Positions 51,942-62,006 of a DNA stretch of 64,000 nucleotides are shown one piece after another (within the stretch, counting starts at the first letter, position 1; each line of letters opens with the position of its first letter). The notes beneath the pieces were generated by a model. That model had not been told where the DNA came from and did no database searches. It saw only the letters and a program-made list of their open reading frames with translations. The stretch spans positions 1-64,000 of the forward strand of contig JADJSY010000034.1 in NCBI GenBank assembly GCA_016711435.1, given 5' to 3'. The DNA comes from Lewinellaceae bacterium (GTDB lineage Bacteria; Bacteroidota; Bacteroidia; Chitinophagales; Saprospiraceae). The position numbers were made by a program, and so were the translations under genes.

Positions 51942-54795
51942 ATGAACTTGAAATTTCTACGCCTCCTTGCTTTTGCTTTACTCCTGCTGTCCGTTCGCAG
52001 CCTCAACGCACAGTGCGAGTACACCCTCCAGATGGAAGATTCGTTCGGTGACGGCTGGAATGGCGGAATTCTGACCATTACCAGTGGAACTGATACCAAT
52101 ACATATAACATCCTCTCAGAGTTTCAGGGTGGTGATGGTACGGACAGTACAGTGGTGTTCACACTGCAACCAGGGCTGCTTCTAACCTTGTCCTGGACAT
52201 CAGGATTCTATGATGGAGAAGTCTCTTTTACCTTGCTGGATGCCGAAGGCAACGTGGTCTACAGCTCCGATGAATTGGCTGCCGGGGTGCTTTTTCAAGG
52301 CACATCCTGTTCAGATTGTCCGCTGGCGGGTAATTTTGTAGTTGAAAATGTATATGATACCCGTGCCAGGCTCCGCTGGACGCCACCGGCAACCGGCCCG
52401 GCAATTGGCTGGTGGGTGATTTACGGCCCGCAAGGTTTCGTACCCGGGCCGGGCGTGGGCGATACTGTTTATGTGACGACTCCCAAAGTGACCCTGACCG
52501 GTTTGCAGAAAAAAACATTTTACGATGCTTATGTGATCAACGATTGTGGCGCAGGAGAAGTCAGCGCACCCTTGGGGCCGCTCAAGTTTGAAACCTACTG
52601 GACCAATGACGTGGGCATATCCAAGGTAGTTACGCCCATCAGCGGCTGCGATTTAGGTGTGGAGACCCTGACGATTTTGATGAGCAACTACGGCTCTGCC
52701 CCACAATCGCTCGTTCCATTCACCTTTACCGTGAATGGGCAGGAAGTGGGTGTTCCGCAGCCCGACGACGGTTTTTACACCGGTGTGCTGGGCAAAGACA
52801 GCAGCGAAATGATCGAGTTTGAAACAACCTACGATTTTTCTGCGCCGGGCGAGTACGTCATCCAGGTGTTTACCCAAATGGGCGGCGACGAAGATTTTAG
52901 CAACGATACCGTGACATATTACCTGGTAGGCCGGCAATTGGTGCCATATACGCAGGATTTTGAGAACTGGAGCGGCGGCTGGACGGTAGATACGGCAAGT
53001 CAAAATGCTACCTGGGAATTTGGAACGCCCAATAAAACACTGCTCACTGGAGCGGCCAGTGGCGTGAATGCCTGGGCAACCAGCCTTACAGGCCTGTATA
53101 ATGACAATGAAAAATCGTATCTCAATTCGCCCTGCTTCGACTTTTCCGATCTCAATGAAGACCCTGTGATAGAATTCTCTTTGTTTTTTGAGACGGAAAT
53201 GAACTGGGACGGACTTGCCCTTGAGTTGTCCGTAGATGGCGGAGAGAACTGGGAAAAAGTCGGCGCCGTTGGCGAAGGCGTGAACTGGTATAATTTCTTT
53301 AACACCACCACCCTCATGCTTGGCGATGTCTGGGCTGGAACCTCTCCCGGCTGGATTAATGCCCGGCACGGATTGTTCGGCACAGCGGGCGAAAGCGATG
53401 TGCGCCTCCGCTTTAGTTTCGCATCCGACGGCTCTGGTAATTGATTATAATGGTATAGGGATAGACGACATCCACATATTCATTCCATTGGCTAATAATC
53501 TAAGCGCTACGTCGATTCAAACCAGTGGCGTCGACAACGAATGCGGTATTGCTGAAGATATTGTGACATTTAGTTTTACCAATATTGGCACACAGCCTCA
53601 GGGCTTTTTCCAGATCGCCTACTCCGTTAATGGCGGAACGCCGGTGATCGAAGAGATCGGCGCAACTGTTGTAGCGCCCGATGAGACGTTCAACTATGTC
53701 TTCAATGTACCTTTTGACAGCCGGAACGGAGATTTTGATATTCAGGCATGGACCATTCTGCAAGACGAACAGGATTTCTCAAACGATACCATTTCATATT
53801 CCATTACGCATATCCCGCCGCCGCCAAATCCGCTGCCTTTCCAGGAAGATTTTGAAAGTGGTTTTGCGGCCATTGCCGACTGGACGATTACCACAGGATT
53901 CGCAAATGTCACCAACGCGCACAACAATGTATCGCAGGTGCTGGCAAATCTTTAAACAGCACACCTGATTTTGGACTTACCAGACGCCCGTTTGGATTTG
54001 TCGATGCTTCGGATACGCTGCGCTTCGACTACCAGATCACCAATTACAGCGGCACGGTAGCGCCACCGTACTTCAGGGCAACAAAATCAAAGTGCAGGTT
54101 TCTACGGATTGCGGTTAGCAGTTTACCACCGTTTACACGATCGACAATACCACGCACACGCCCCAGGTGCCTATGCAAACAGTAAAATTCCGATGGCAGA
54201 CATTCCAGGTCAGGCAGTTGTTGTGCGTTTCCTCGGTACCTGGACTGCGGGCGATTACTGGTTCGACCTGGATAATATCAACCTGAGTAACTGCGCTTAC
54301 GATATGGAACTCAGCGCATCGGTGGCTCCTTCCACTACCGGCGATAACGGAACGGCAACGGTCACCGTGGGCGCTACCGATAATCCGCCGTATCAGTTCC
54401 TGTGGAGCACGGGTTCTACGGTTGATTCTATCAGCAATGTGGCTGCCGGTACTTACAGTGTTACTGTGACGGATGTAAACGGTTGTACCGACGCATTGCA
54501 AGTATTAGTGGGAAGTGTTTCTACGAATGATATTGAAGGGCTGACTTCACTAGCGCTACAACCCAACCCTACCAGCGGCACGGCCCTGATACAGGCTTCT
54601 TTCGACCAAGCAGTGGATGTGCAGGTGCAAGTGCTGAATCTGCTGGGACAAAACATCTGGGAAACCAATGCTTCGCGTACGACCAATCTTTCCGAAACGC
54701 TCGACCTGACGACCATGCCCGACGGCTTATACCTCGTTCGACTCACCGTAGACGGACAGACTGCGACCCGGAAACTGATAAAAAGCAGGCCTTAA
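51942..54795 (+). CDS. Large secreted T9SS adhesin-like protein with SprB repeat, multiply frameshifted
   Basis: Signal peptide MNLKFLRLLAFALLLLSVRS. In order: a CEYTLQMEDSFGDGWNGGIL domain, a fibronectin type III domain (VYDTRARLRWTPPATGPAIG), CARDB-like beta domains (DVGISKVVTPISGCDLGVET), a MAM-like lectin-like region (YTQDFENWSGGWTVDTAS), a second such region, a SprB-type repeat (YQFLWSTGSTVDSISNVAAG) and a T9SS type A domain (LALQPNPTSGTALIQASF to the end). Restored length ~950 residues. Breaks occur near 53,440, 53,946, 54,064, 54,118 (a stop in place of Q) and 54,163. Most are fixed by adding or removing one base in a homopolymer, so error is likely, though one in-frame stop remains. 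Predicted cell-surface adhesin or motility-related protein. Confidence 0.75.
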
Positions 54796-54890
54796 TGGAA
54801 AGGGCAAAATTGAAAAAGACAAAAAGCAATGTAAGTCAATGAGTTACAGAAGATTGAGTTTTATCTGATTTTGCACACTTACTTATTGAA

Positions 54891-54935
54891 ATAAAAAACC
54901 GCATTTTTCTGTATGAAAAATGCGGTTTTTTTATT
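54891..54935. terminator. Bidirectional terminator AAAACCGCATTTTTC / GAAAAATGCGGTTTT
   Basis: Perfect ~19-bp arms around TGTAT with a T-run on each strand; ends the T9SS adhesin transcript and could also end gyrB. Confidence 0.88.
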
Positions 54936-54951
54936 TTAAATAATCACGGCT

Positions 54952-55152
54952 TAGTAACGCCTAAAAAACAAGTTCACGATTTGACTAACCCCCGCGCTTT
55001 AGCCGGGGGAAAAGAACGGGACAAACACAGATGGGTTTTAACCCAAAATGAGTGGTCTGGGGTTAAAAACCCCTTGGGTTAGGTTTCTTCGATACCCCCG
55101 GCTAAAGCGCGCGGGTTAGTCAAATGCATAAGTTGTTTTTTGAGCGTTACTA
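54952..55152. repeat. Long inverted repeat with 58-bp arms before gyrB end
   Basis: TAGTAACGCCTAAAAAACAA…GCTTTAGCCGGGGG (54,952-55,009) and CCCCCGGCTAAAGCGCGCGG…GAGCGTTACTA (55,095-55,152). Inner GGGTTTTAACCC and GGGGTTAAAAACCCC words are shared with the repeat at 57.4 kb. Confidence 0.85.
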
Positions 55153-55164
55153 ACTACTTTTTAC

Positions 55165-57170
55165 TCACACGTCAATCCGCGCGTACTTCGCATTCGCTTC
55201 GATAAAAGCGCGCCGTGGCGGCACTTCATCGCCCATGAGCATGGCAAACATACGGTCGGCTTCGCCGGCGTCATCGATGGTGGCCACTTTCAGGATACGC
55301 GTTTTCGGGTCCATGGTAGTTTCCCAGAGTTGCTCTGCGTTCATCTCTCCCAGACCTTTATAACGCTGTACTTTGACGGAATCGTCGTCTTCCTTACCGC
55401 CGGAGAACTCTAATTGGGCGGCTTTGCGCTCTACGTCATTCCAGCAGTAGCGCATATTTTTACCTTTTTTCACCTGGTAGAGCGGTGGTTGTGCGATATA
55501 AATATGGCTGTTTTCGATCAGTTCGCGCATATACCGGAAAAAGAAAGTCAGGATCAGTGTGGTGATGTGGCTGCCGTCGATGTCCGCGTCGCACATGATA
55601 ACGACCTTGTGGTAGCGCAGTTTTTCGGTATTCAAAATCCGGTGGCCATCCTCATTTTCCTGGATACTTACACCGAGTGCGGTGAAAATATTTTGATCTC
55701 CTCATTTTCGTAAATTCTGTGTTCCAGGGCTTTTTCCACGTTCAAAATTTTACCGCGCAAGGGCAGAATGGCCTGCGTATGGCGGTCGCGGCCCTGTTTG
55801 GCCGTACCGCCTGCAGAGTCTCCTTCCACGAGGAATACTTCGCTTTCAGCCGGGTTGCGGCTGGCGCAGTCGGCTAATTTGCCTGGCAAGCCGCTTCCGG
55901 TGAGCACACCTTTGCGTTGCACCATTTCACGGGCTTTGCGGGCGGCATTTCGGGCGGTGGCGGCCAGTACGACTTTATCGATAATACGCCGGGCGTGGTT
56001 CGGATTTTCCTCCAGAAATGTTTTTAAGGCGTCGCCTACGCAGCGGGATACAATGCCAGTCACTTCGGAGTTGCCGAGTTCGCCTTTGGTTTGCCCTTTA
56101 AACTGCGGTTCGGGCACTTTTACCGAAATGATGGCGGTCAGGCCTTCCATAAAGTCTTCACCCGAAATCGGGAACGTGATCTTTTTGAAAAAGCCGCCGT
56201 CTTCGCCATATTTTTTGAACTCACGTGTGAGTGCGCGGCGGAAACCGCTCACGTGAGTACCACCGTCGCGGGTGCTGATGTTATTGACAAATGAAATGAG
56301 GTTTTCGGAGTAGGAGGTGTTGTACATCAAAGCCACTTCGACATCCACGCCTTCTTCTTTGGCCATGATGTGGATCGGATTTTCGATGAGTTTGGTTTTC
56401 GCTTCGTCAATCCACAATACGAATTCCTGCAAACCGCCGGTGGAATAGAATGCTTCGGTTTTGAAACCGTTTTCATCTTTTTCCCTTTTGTCTGTGAGCG
56501 ATAAATTCAGCCCTTTATTCAAAAAAGACAGTTCGCGGAGGCGGTGCGCCAGGACATCGAATTTGTATTCCGCTGTCTCAAAGATAGAGGGGTCGGGCAG
56601 GAAGTGAATCGTGGTACCGCGGTCGTCGGTTGTACCGATTTCACGCACACTGTACAGGGGTTTGCCCTGGCTGTATTCCTGCTCGTACATTTTCCCGTCG
56701 CGGTGTACTTCGGCGCGCAGGTGTATCGACAGCGCATTGACGCAGGAAACCCCCACGCCGTGCAGACCGCCGGAAACTTTATAGGAATCCTTGTCAAATT
56801 TACCTCCGGCGTGCAATACGGTCATCACCACTTCGAGTGCACTTTTTTGCAGTTTGGTGTGCATGTCCGTCGGGATACCCCGGCCGTTATCCTTTACGGT
56901 GATACTATTGTCGGCGTTGATGTATACTTCAATATTGGAACAGTGGCCTGCCAGGTGTTCATCGATAGAGTTATCAACGACCTCCCAGACCAGGTGGTGT
57001 AGCCCTTTAGTGTCGGTACTGCCAATATACATGCCGGGGCGTTTGCGCACTGCTTCCAGGCCTTCCAGCGCGGTGATGCTACTGGCATCATAGTCGGCGG
57101 CATTGCCGTGTTTTTGTGGGCTAAAATCTTTCTCGTCTTTCATAAGAAATTCAGGAGAACGTATCTCCAC
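55165..57170 (-). CDS. gyrB: DNA gyrase subunit B, split by a one-base homopolymer loss
   Basis: About 668 residues when corrected. The N-terminal GHKL ATPase has VVDNSIDEHLAGHCSNIEVY, DNGRGIPTD and GGLHGVGVSCVNALS. The transducer and TOPRIM segments follow (EGDSAGGTAKQGRDR and, after the break, MCDADIDGSHITTLILTFF) to the C-terminal FIEANAKYARIDV typical of GyrB. Near 55,691-55,694 the plus strand reads TTTT where TTTTT is needed for ENEEIKNIFTALGV; this is the only interruption. A cell cannot lose gyrB, so this is almost surely a sequence error. The start may be 57,170 or the in-frame ATG at 57,143. With GyrA it introduces negative supercoils. Confidence 0.95.
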
Positions 57171-57421
57171 TGGCTTAATTTTATTGTTGCTGAAAAGGTA
57201 TGCTCAGTACATTTTTAAGTATGCAAAAATACGAAAAAAGAACCGTTTCCGGGTATATTTTTTTAAAGAAAAGTTGTTTTTTAAAGCATTGATTTTCAAT
57301 GCTTTAAAAAGGTTTTATGCGGTTTTGGAAAAAGGTGTTTTGCAAACGCCGGATGGCAGGAGAAAACTATGAAAAAGCGAGGCGTTTTTAGCGCCTGGCA
57401 AAAGCGGTGACAGGAGATTTC

Positions 57422-57620
57422 AACCTTTATCCTGCCCCAAAATTCCAGTGGGGTTAAAAACCCCTACATAGCATTCGTTGACTATCCACCGGCTGAAGCC
57501 GGCGGTTATTGATATCAGCCGCTCGATATTTGTCCGTCAAAAAGCACTGGTTCAATAACTCCCGGCCTTCAGCCGGGAGCAAGCACAGACACCTTACTCG
57601 GGGTTTTAACCCCACTGGGA
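57422..57620. repeat. Imperfect long inverted repeat (GGGGTTTTAACCCC / GGCTGAAGCC words)
   Basis: TCCTGCCCCAAAATTCCAGT…GGTTAAAAACCCC…CCGGCTGAAGCCGG on the left is mirrored by CCCGGCCTTCAGCCGGGAGC…GGTTTTAACCCCACTGGG. The arms are ~100 bp with indels. Related to 54,952-55,152. Confidence 0.7.
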
Positions 57621-57680
57621 TTTTGGGACAGGACAAGGATTTTAACCCCGTTCATCCCGAATTTTCAGCACCGATACCGA

Positions 57681-57740
57681 TAAACAAAGGGCAAAAAGCA
57701 ATGTACCGTATTGGTCTAATTGCCTTTTGCCCTTTGTTTT
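57681..57740. repeat. Inverted repeat TAAACAAAGGGCAAAAAGCA / TTGCCTTTTGCCCTTTGTTT
   Basis: Arms of ~21 bp with one mismatch, next to the tig stop. Same word as at 29,315. Confidence 0.75.
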
Positions 57741-57758
57741 TGCCTTTTGCCTTTTTGT

Positions 57759-59177
57759 TTATTCCTCTACTGCTGAGCGCAGCGTAGCATCTTCTTCCTG
57801 TGCCGCTTCGGCCTTTTTAGTGACCTCATCCAGAATTTTATGGAACTCGTCGGAAGGTACGGGGTGGTCGCTGACGCTCACCTGAGCAAGGATCGCCTGG
57901 AATATTTTATCCGTTTCCAGATCGCGGCGGGTGCTTTCCGTGTCTTTGTCATTTTTCATCAGGGTTTCCACACTGCTGGCAATGATATTATCGGGCAAAT
58001 CCATCTGGAAATAATTGCGCACGCGTTTGACGTATTCCTGGTACAGGTCTTCGTCGGTGACTTCAAGGCCGAATTGTTCTTTGATTTTATCGCGCAACAT
58101 CGTCCAGCGGAGATTTTCCGAAAAGGCCGGGTATTCTCTTTCGATCTGATCTTCGCCGAGTTTCCCTTCGTTGGTCACTTTGAGCCAGCGTTTGAGGAAA
58201 GTTTCAGGCAGTTCCACCGGGTTGAGCGCCATCAGGCGATCCTGGAAAGAACGCATCAACAGGGCATTGGAACGCACATCGTAAAACTGGGCGATCCCTA
58301 TTTTAATCTGTTCAAGAGCTTCTGCCTCATTGCTTACTTTTCCCGGGCCGAAATAACCATCGAAAAATTCTTCGTTCAGTTCGGCATCCTCCACGCGGCT
58401 CACTTCTTCAATAACGCCTTCAAACAAATCGCTTACCACCCGGTCATCATCGCCCTCCAGGTTCAGGATATATTTGCGGTAGTTTTCTTCTTTTTCCTGG
58501 TTTTCGATCTGGCGGGCATTAAAACGCAGGGTATCCCCTTTTTTCAGGGAAAGCAGTTGCGTTTTCAGATCGCTGTCTGACATACTTTTCAGGTGGACGG
58601 TGATGGTGGTTTCCCACCCGCCTTCCTTGATCTGTTCGCCTTCCAGTTCGCGGGAAGCAATGCGTACAATATCATTTTCCTGAATGTCCGTTTCCGGGTT
58701 GCTGCGTTTGCCCATCCGTTTGCGGGAGTAGTTCAGGTCGTCGGCAGCCAGTTCGTCGAGGTTCGAGATGGTAAGGCGCTCGAACTGCTCGTTTTTATCC
58801 AGGCCTTTCAGGTCGAACGGCGGCACAAAGCCCACGTCGTAACTGATCGCGTATTCAGGATCGGGGTTGCTGATTTTGAAAGAGAACTGTTGCTGTTCCG
58901 CAGTGGGCAGGGGCTGTCCGAGTACTTCGAGTTTACTTTCCCGAAGATAGTCGTACAGTTTGGTCGCCATCATATCATTCAGCGTATCGCCGAAAATAGA
59001 AGCGCCGTATATTTTTTTTACAAATTCGATCGGCGCCTGTCCGGGGCGGAAGCCTTTCATCGGCGCGCGTTGGCGAAAACGTTTTAATTCGGCATCGAGT
59101 TTGGGTTTCAATTCGTCGCGGGTGATCGTAACGGTCACAATAGCCGAGCTGTTGTCTATATCTTTGCGGACAACCAT
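57759..59177 (-). CDS. tig: Trigger factor
   Basis: 472 residues. Ribosome-binding N-terminal domain (ELKPKLDAELKRFRQRAPMK, GFRPGQAPIEFVKKIYG, the trigger-factor signature loop GFRxGxxP). Middle region (~150-250) stands in for the peptidyl-prolyl isomerase domain and looks diverged, as in most Bacteroidota. A helical C-terminal arm follows (EQFGLEVTDEDLYQEYVKRV). Binds nascent chains at the ribosome exit. In other phyla tig heads a clpP-clpX operon; here it stands alone, flanked by repeats. Confidence 0.92.
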   Translation of the reverse strand: MVVRKDIDNSSAIVTVTITRDELKPKLDAELKRFRQRAPMKGFRPGQAPIEFVKKIYGASIFGDTLNDMMATKLYDYLRESKLEVLGQPLPTAEQQQFSFKISNPDPEYAISYDVGFVPPFDLKGLDKNEQFERLTISNLDELAADDLNYSRKRMGKRSNPETDIQENDIVRIASRELEGEQIKEGGWETTITVHLKSMSDSDLKTQLLSLKKGDTLRFNARQIENQEKEENYRKYILNLEGDDDRVVSDLFEGVIEEVSRVEDAELNEEFFDGYFGPGKVSNEAEALEQIKIGIAQFYDVRSNALLMRSFQDRLMALNPVELPETFLKRWLKVTNEGKLGEDQIEREYPAFSENLRWTMLRDKIKEQFGLEVTDEDLYQEYVKRVRNYFQMDLPDNIIASSVETLMKNDKDTESTRRDLETDKIFQAILAQVSVSDHPVPSDEFHKILDEVTKKAEAAQEEDATLRSAVEE

Positions 59178-59185
59178 ATTATTCT

Positions 59186-59347
59186 AGAGGTGAGAGGTGA
59201 GAGAGTATGAGGTTAGAAGTGAGAAGTGAGAAGTGAGAAGTGAGAGTCCGTAGAGCACACCGCTTCGCTTTTGGCCCAATTGGATTTGCCAAAAGCGAAG
59301 CGGTGTGCTCTACGGTCTCTCACTTCTCACCTTTCACTTCTCACCTC
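59186..59347. repeat. Long inverted repeat between tig and tRNA-Leu
   Basis: GAGGTGAGAGGTGAGAGAGT… left and CTCTCACTTCTCACCTTTCA… right enclose a 28-bp near-perfect core, GTCCGTAGAGCACACCGCTT…/…GTGTGCTCTACGG, with apex CGCTTCGCTTTTGGC. Same apex word as the GTGTTTGG repeats but different arms. Confidence 0.88.
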
Positions 59348-59357
59348 TGTAAAGGGG

Positions 59358-59439
59358 TGCGGGCGGAGGGACTCGAACCCCCATGCCTCGCGGCGCCAGA
59401 TCCTAAGTCTGGTACGTCTACCAATTTCGCCACGCCCGC
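59358..59439 (-). tRNA. tRNA-Leu (UAG)
   Basis: On the minus strand GCGGGCG (5') pairs with CGCCCGC (3'), followed by discriminator A. D-arm GGCGAAATTGGTAGAC, anticodon stem CCAGA-CTTAGGA-TCTGG with anticodon TAG, long variable arm CGCCGCGAGGCA and T-arm GGGGGTTCGAGTCCCTC. The extended variable arm and D-loop fit class II leucine tRNA. CCA is not encoded. Read end to end by base pairing; 82 bases. Confidence 0.95.
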
Positions 59440-59617
59440 ATTGAATAAATTTTGTTGCATTGTTGATTTTGGCAGGTAATTTGTCATCTATACGACACGG
59501 TCAGTGCAAAAATCGGAAAATCAAACATTCCTCCAAAAAGGAGCGCAAAAGTAAAGCCTTTTGTTGAAAAACAAAGTAATACTTTTCCAGAAAACAGTTA
59601 ACAAGCGCTAAACGCAC

Positions 59618-59647
59618 TTGTATAACCGTTTGTTTGACCTATTTTTG
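59618..59647 (+). promoter_or_regulatory. Promoter TTG-N19-TATTTTTG for the RelA/SpoT gene
   Basis: TTG at 59,618-59,620 and TATTTTTG at 59,640-59,647 with a 19-base spacer, 38 bases before the ATG at 59,685. Confidence 0.65.
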
Positions 59648-59684
59648 TATGGCGGAGCGCAAACCAAATCATTAGCAGGGTAAT

Positions 59685-62006
59685 ATGGAGCAGGTAAACA
59701 CAATCACGATCGTGGAGGATACAGTGGATTATACCACGGATGCCTCGGTGCTGGAAGGCGCCGGCGTCGATAATTTTGACGCGATTATCCCCGGTTCGGA
59801 TGAGGATAAGATATTGATTCAGCGCGCCTATCGCAATCTGTTGAAGTCGATCAAGACCGATGTGAGCGGGAAAGACCGGGAGGATATTCGGGCCGCATTC
59901 GAGCTGGCTGCGGAGGCCCACCACGGGCAGCGCCGCAAAGCCGGCGAGCCTTATATCATGCATCCCATTGAAGTTGCCCGTATTTGTGTCGAAGAAATTG
60001 GTTTGGGCGCCACGGCGGTTATCTGCGCTTTGCTACACGACGTTGTGGAAGACACACCCGTGGAAGCGATTGACATCAAAAAACAATTCGGCGACCGCAT
60101 TGCCCGCATCGTGGATGGCCTGACCAAACTCGACGGTTTGCATGATAAAGAAAGTCCGCAGGCCGAAAACCTGAGTAAAGTACTGAAAGCGATGCTTTTC
60201 GACGTGCGGGTCGTGCTGATTAAAATGGCCGACCGGCTACACAACCTGCGCACTATCAAGAGTATGCCCCATCACAAGCAACTCAAAATCGCTGCCGAAA
60301 CCAGTTATATCTATACGCCCCTCGCACACCGGCTGGGCTTGAATGCTATTAAAACGGAACTGCAGGATACCTGCCTGAAAATTACGCAACCGGAGGTTTT
60401 TCAGGAAATTGCCTCCAAATTAGCCGACACTAAACGCGCCCGCCAGAAATATATAGATGCCTTCATGGCGCCTCTTTTGAGTTCCCTGGAAGAGATGGAC
60501 TTCAAAATGCGCATCACCGGGCGGCCCAAAAGCATTTATTCCATCTGGAATAAGATCAAAAACAAGAATGTCAAATTTGAAGACATTTATGATCTTTTTG
60601 CCCTGCGCATTATTGTAGAAGTACCGCCCGAACAGGAAAAATTTGCCTGCTGGCAGGTGTACTCCATTGTCACGGATCATTACAAGCCGGTTCCCGAACG
60701 ACTGAAAGACTGGATCACCAACCCCAAAGCCAATGGCTACGAATCGCTGCATACCACTGTGGCCGGGCCGGAGGGGCGTTTTGTGGAGGTGCAGATCCGT
60801 TCGGAACGTATGGACGAAATTGCCGAACGCGGTTTCGCAGCCCACTGGAAATATAAAGGGGTGAAAAGCATAGCCAATAAAGCCAATACCTTCGACCATT
60901 GGCTTGGTCAGGTGCGTGAGACCCTGGAAAATCACAATTCAGGCAGCGCTGTCGAGTTGCTCGCAGATGTGCAAAGCAACCTGTTCACCGATGAGGTGCA
61001 TGTTTTTACCCCTAAAGGAGAAATGCGCATCATGCCGGAAGGCGCTACAATTCTAGACTTTGCATTCAGTATTCACTCGGATGTGGGTTGCGCCTGCCGC
61101 ACCGCGAAAGTCAACAACCTGCCTGTTTCGATCCACTACCACCTGAAAAATGGGGACCAGATCGAAATTATCACGGATAAAAACCAGAAACCCAGTGAAG
61201 ATTGGCTGAAGCACGTCACGACCTCCAAAGCCCGCAACCGGATACGCGTGGCGCTCAAAGAGGAAAAACGGATGCAGGCTGAATACGGCAAGGAAATACT
61301 GACCCGCAAACTGAATGCTCTGAAAGTGACCGTCGAGGCCAATGCCGATATGCTGGCCAAATACTTTGGCTATCCCAGTCGCCTGGAATTTCTCAGCGCC
61401 ATTTATCTGGAACAGGTGAATTTATCGGGGCTGGGCCGCAAATTCAAGGCCGATGGGGCGCACTTGGTTCAAAAAATAGTGGCCAAACTCGCGCCGGAAC
61501 ACGATGCGCCGGAGCAGGTGTCCGATACGCCCATTCGGGCGAAAATGACCGGAAAACCGGAGGTCATTATCAACGACGAACCCGGTAACTATTACCAGTA
61601 CAGTTTTGCCAACTGCTGCAACCCGGTGCAGGGCGACGATATTTTCGGGTTTGTATTGGTACAGGGCGGAGTGAAAATTCACCGGTCCAGTTGCCCGAAT
61701 GCTGATAACCTGCTCGCCAACTACGGCCACCGGATTCTGAAAGCCTGGTGGGGCAACACTGTAAAATCCGATTTCCTCGCGGAAATTGTGGTGACAGGCA
61801 TCGACGACGGCCCCGGTGTCATTAACCGGCTTACCAACCGCATCGCCGATCTGGGTATCAATATCCGCCAGTTTTCCATCAGCGGGGAAGGCGGTTATTT
61901 TGAAGGCCGCATCTCGCTCGTAGTAGCCAATACCGATCAACTGCAACGGGCAATTATCGCCTTGCGCGCATTTGACTGGGTGACGGGGGTGAGCAGGGTG
62001 GAATAG
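59685..62006 (+). CDS. RelA/SpoT homologue, bifunctional (p)ppGpp synthetase/hydrolase
   Basis: 773 residues of the long RSH type. HD hydrolase domain (~75-200): HHGQRRKAGEPYIMHPIEVA and LLHDVVEDTPVEAIDIKKQF. Synthetase (~265-385): RITGRPKSIYSIWNKIKNKN, FEDIYDLFALRIIV and NPKANGYESLHTTVAGPEGR. TGS (~435-495): VHVFTPKGEMRIMPEGATIL. A cysteine-containing ZBD/CC region (SFANCCNPVQGDDIFGF) and C-terminal ACT (~695-770) complete it. The HDxxED motif is intact, so it can hydrolyse as well as make the alarmone. In Bacteroidota the stringent response is usually shared between two long RSH proteins. Its stop codon abuts an inverted repeat. Confidence 0.95.
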   Translation: MEQVNTITIVEDTVDYTTDASVLEGAGVDNFDAIIPGSDEDKILIQRAYRNLLKSIKTDVSGKDREDIRAAFELAAEAHHGQRRKAGEPYIMHPIEVARICVEEIGLGATAVICALLHDVVEDTPVEAIDIKKQFGDRIARIVDGLTKLDGLHDKESPQAENLSKVLKAMLFDVRVVLIKMADRLHNLRTIKSMPHHKQLKIAAETSYIYTPLAHRLGLNAIKTELQDTCLKITQPEVFQEIASKLADTKRARQKYIDAFMAPLLSSLEEMDFKMRITGRPKSIYSIWNKIKNKNVKFEDIYDLFALRIIVEVPPEQEKFACWQVYSIVTDHYKPVPERLKDWITNPKANGYESLHTTVAGPEGRFVEVQIRSERMDEIAERGFAAHWKYKGVKSIANKANTFDHWLGQVRETLENHNSGSAVELLADVQSNLFTDEVHVFTPKGEMRIMPEGATILDFAFSIHSDVGCACRTAKVNNLPVSIHYHLKNGDQIEIITDKNQKPSEDWLKHVTTSKARNRIRVALKEEKRMQAEYGKEILTRKLNALKVTVEANADMLAKYFGYPSRLEFLSAIYLEQVNLSGLGRKFKADGAHLVQKIVAKLAPEHDAPEQVSDTPIRAKMTGKPEVIINDEPGNYYQYSFANCCNPVQGDDIFGFVLVQGGVKIHRSSCPNADNLLANYGHRILKAWWGNTVKSDFLAEIVVTGIDDGPGVINRLTNRIADLGINIRQFSISGEGGYFEGRISLVVANTDQLQRAIIALRAFDWVTGVSRVE

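Larger units (their letters stand above)
54796..55164. other. 369-bp gap between convergent genes
   Basis: No gene. It holds the terminator at 54,891-54,935 and the long inverted repeat at 54,952-55,152; the first ~90 bases include a lone AAAGGGCAAA word like those at 29.3 and 57.7 kb. Confidence 0.7.
57171..57758. other. 588-bp gap upstream of gyrB
   Basis: No gene. A TATTTTTG -7-like element on the minus strand (57,224-57,231) may serve gyrB, without a clear -33. The rest is taken by the two inverted repeats below. Confidence 0.55.

Noticed and set aside
55165..57170. Two genes (a short and a long gyrase fragment) or a parE gene
   Set aside because: The fragments join into one full-length protein with one base added, and the C-terminus (EANAKYARIDV) and insertion pattern fit GyrB.
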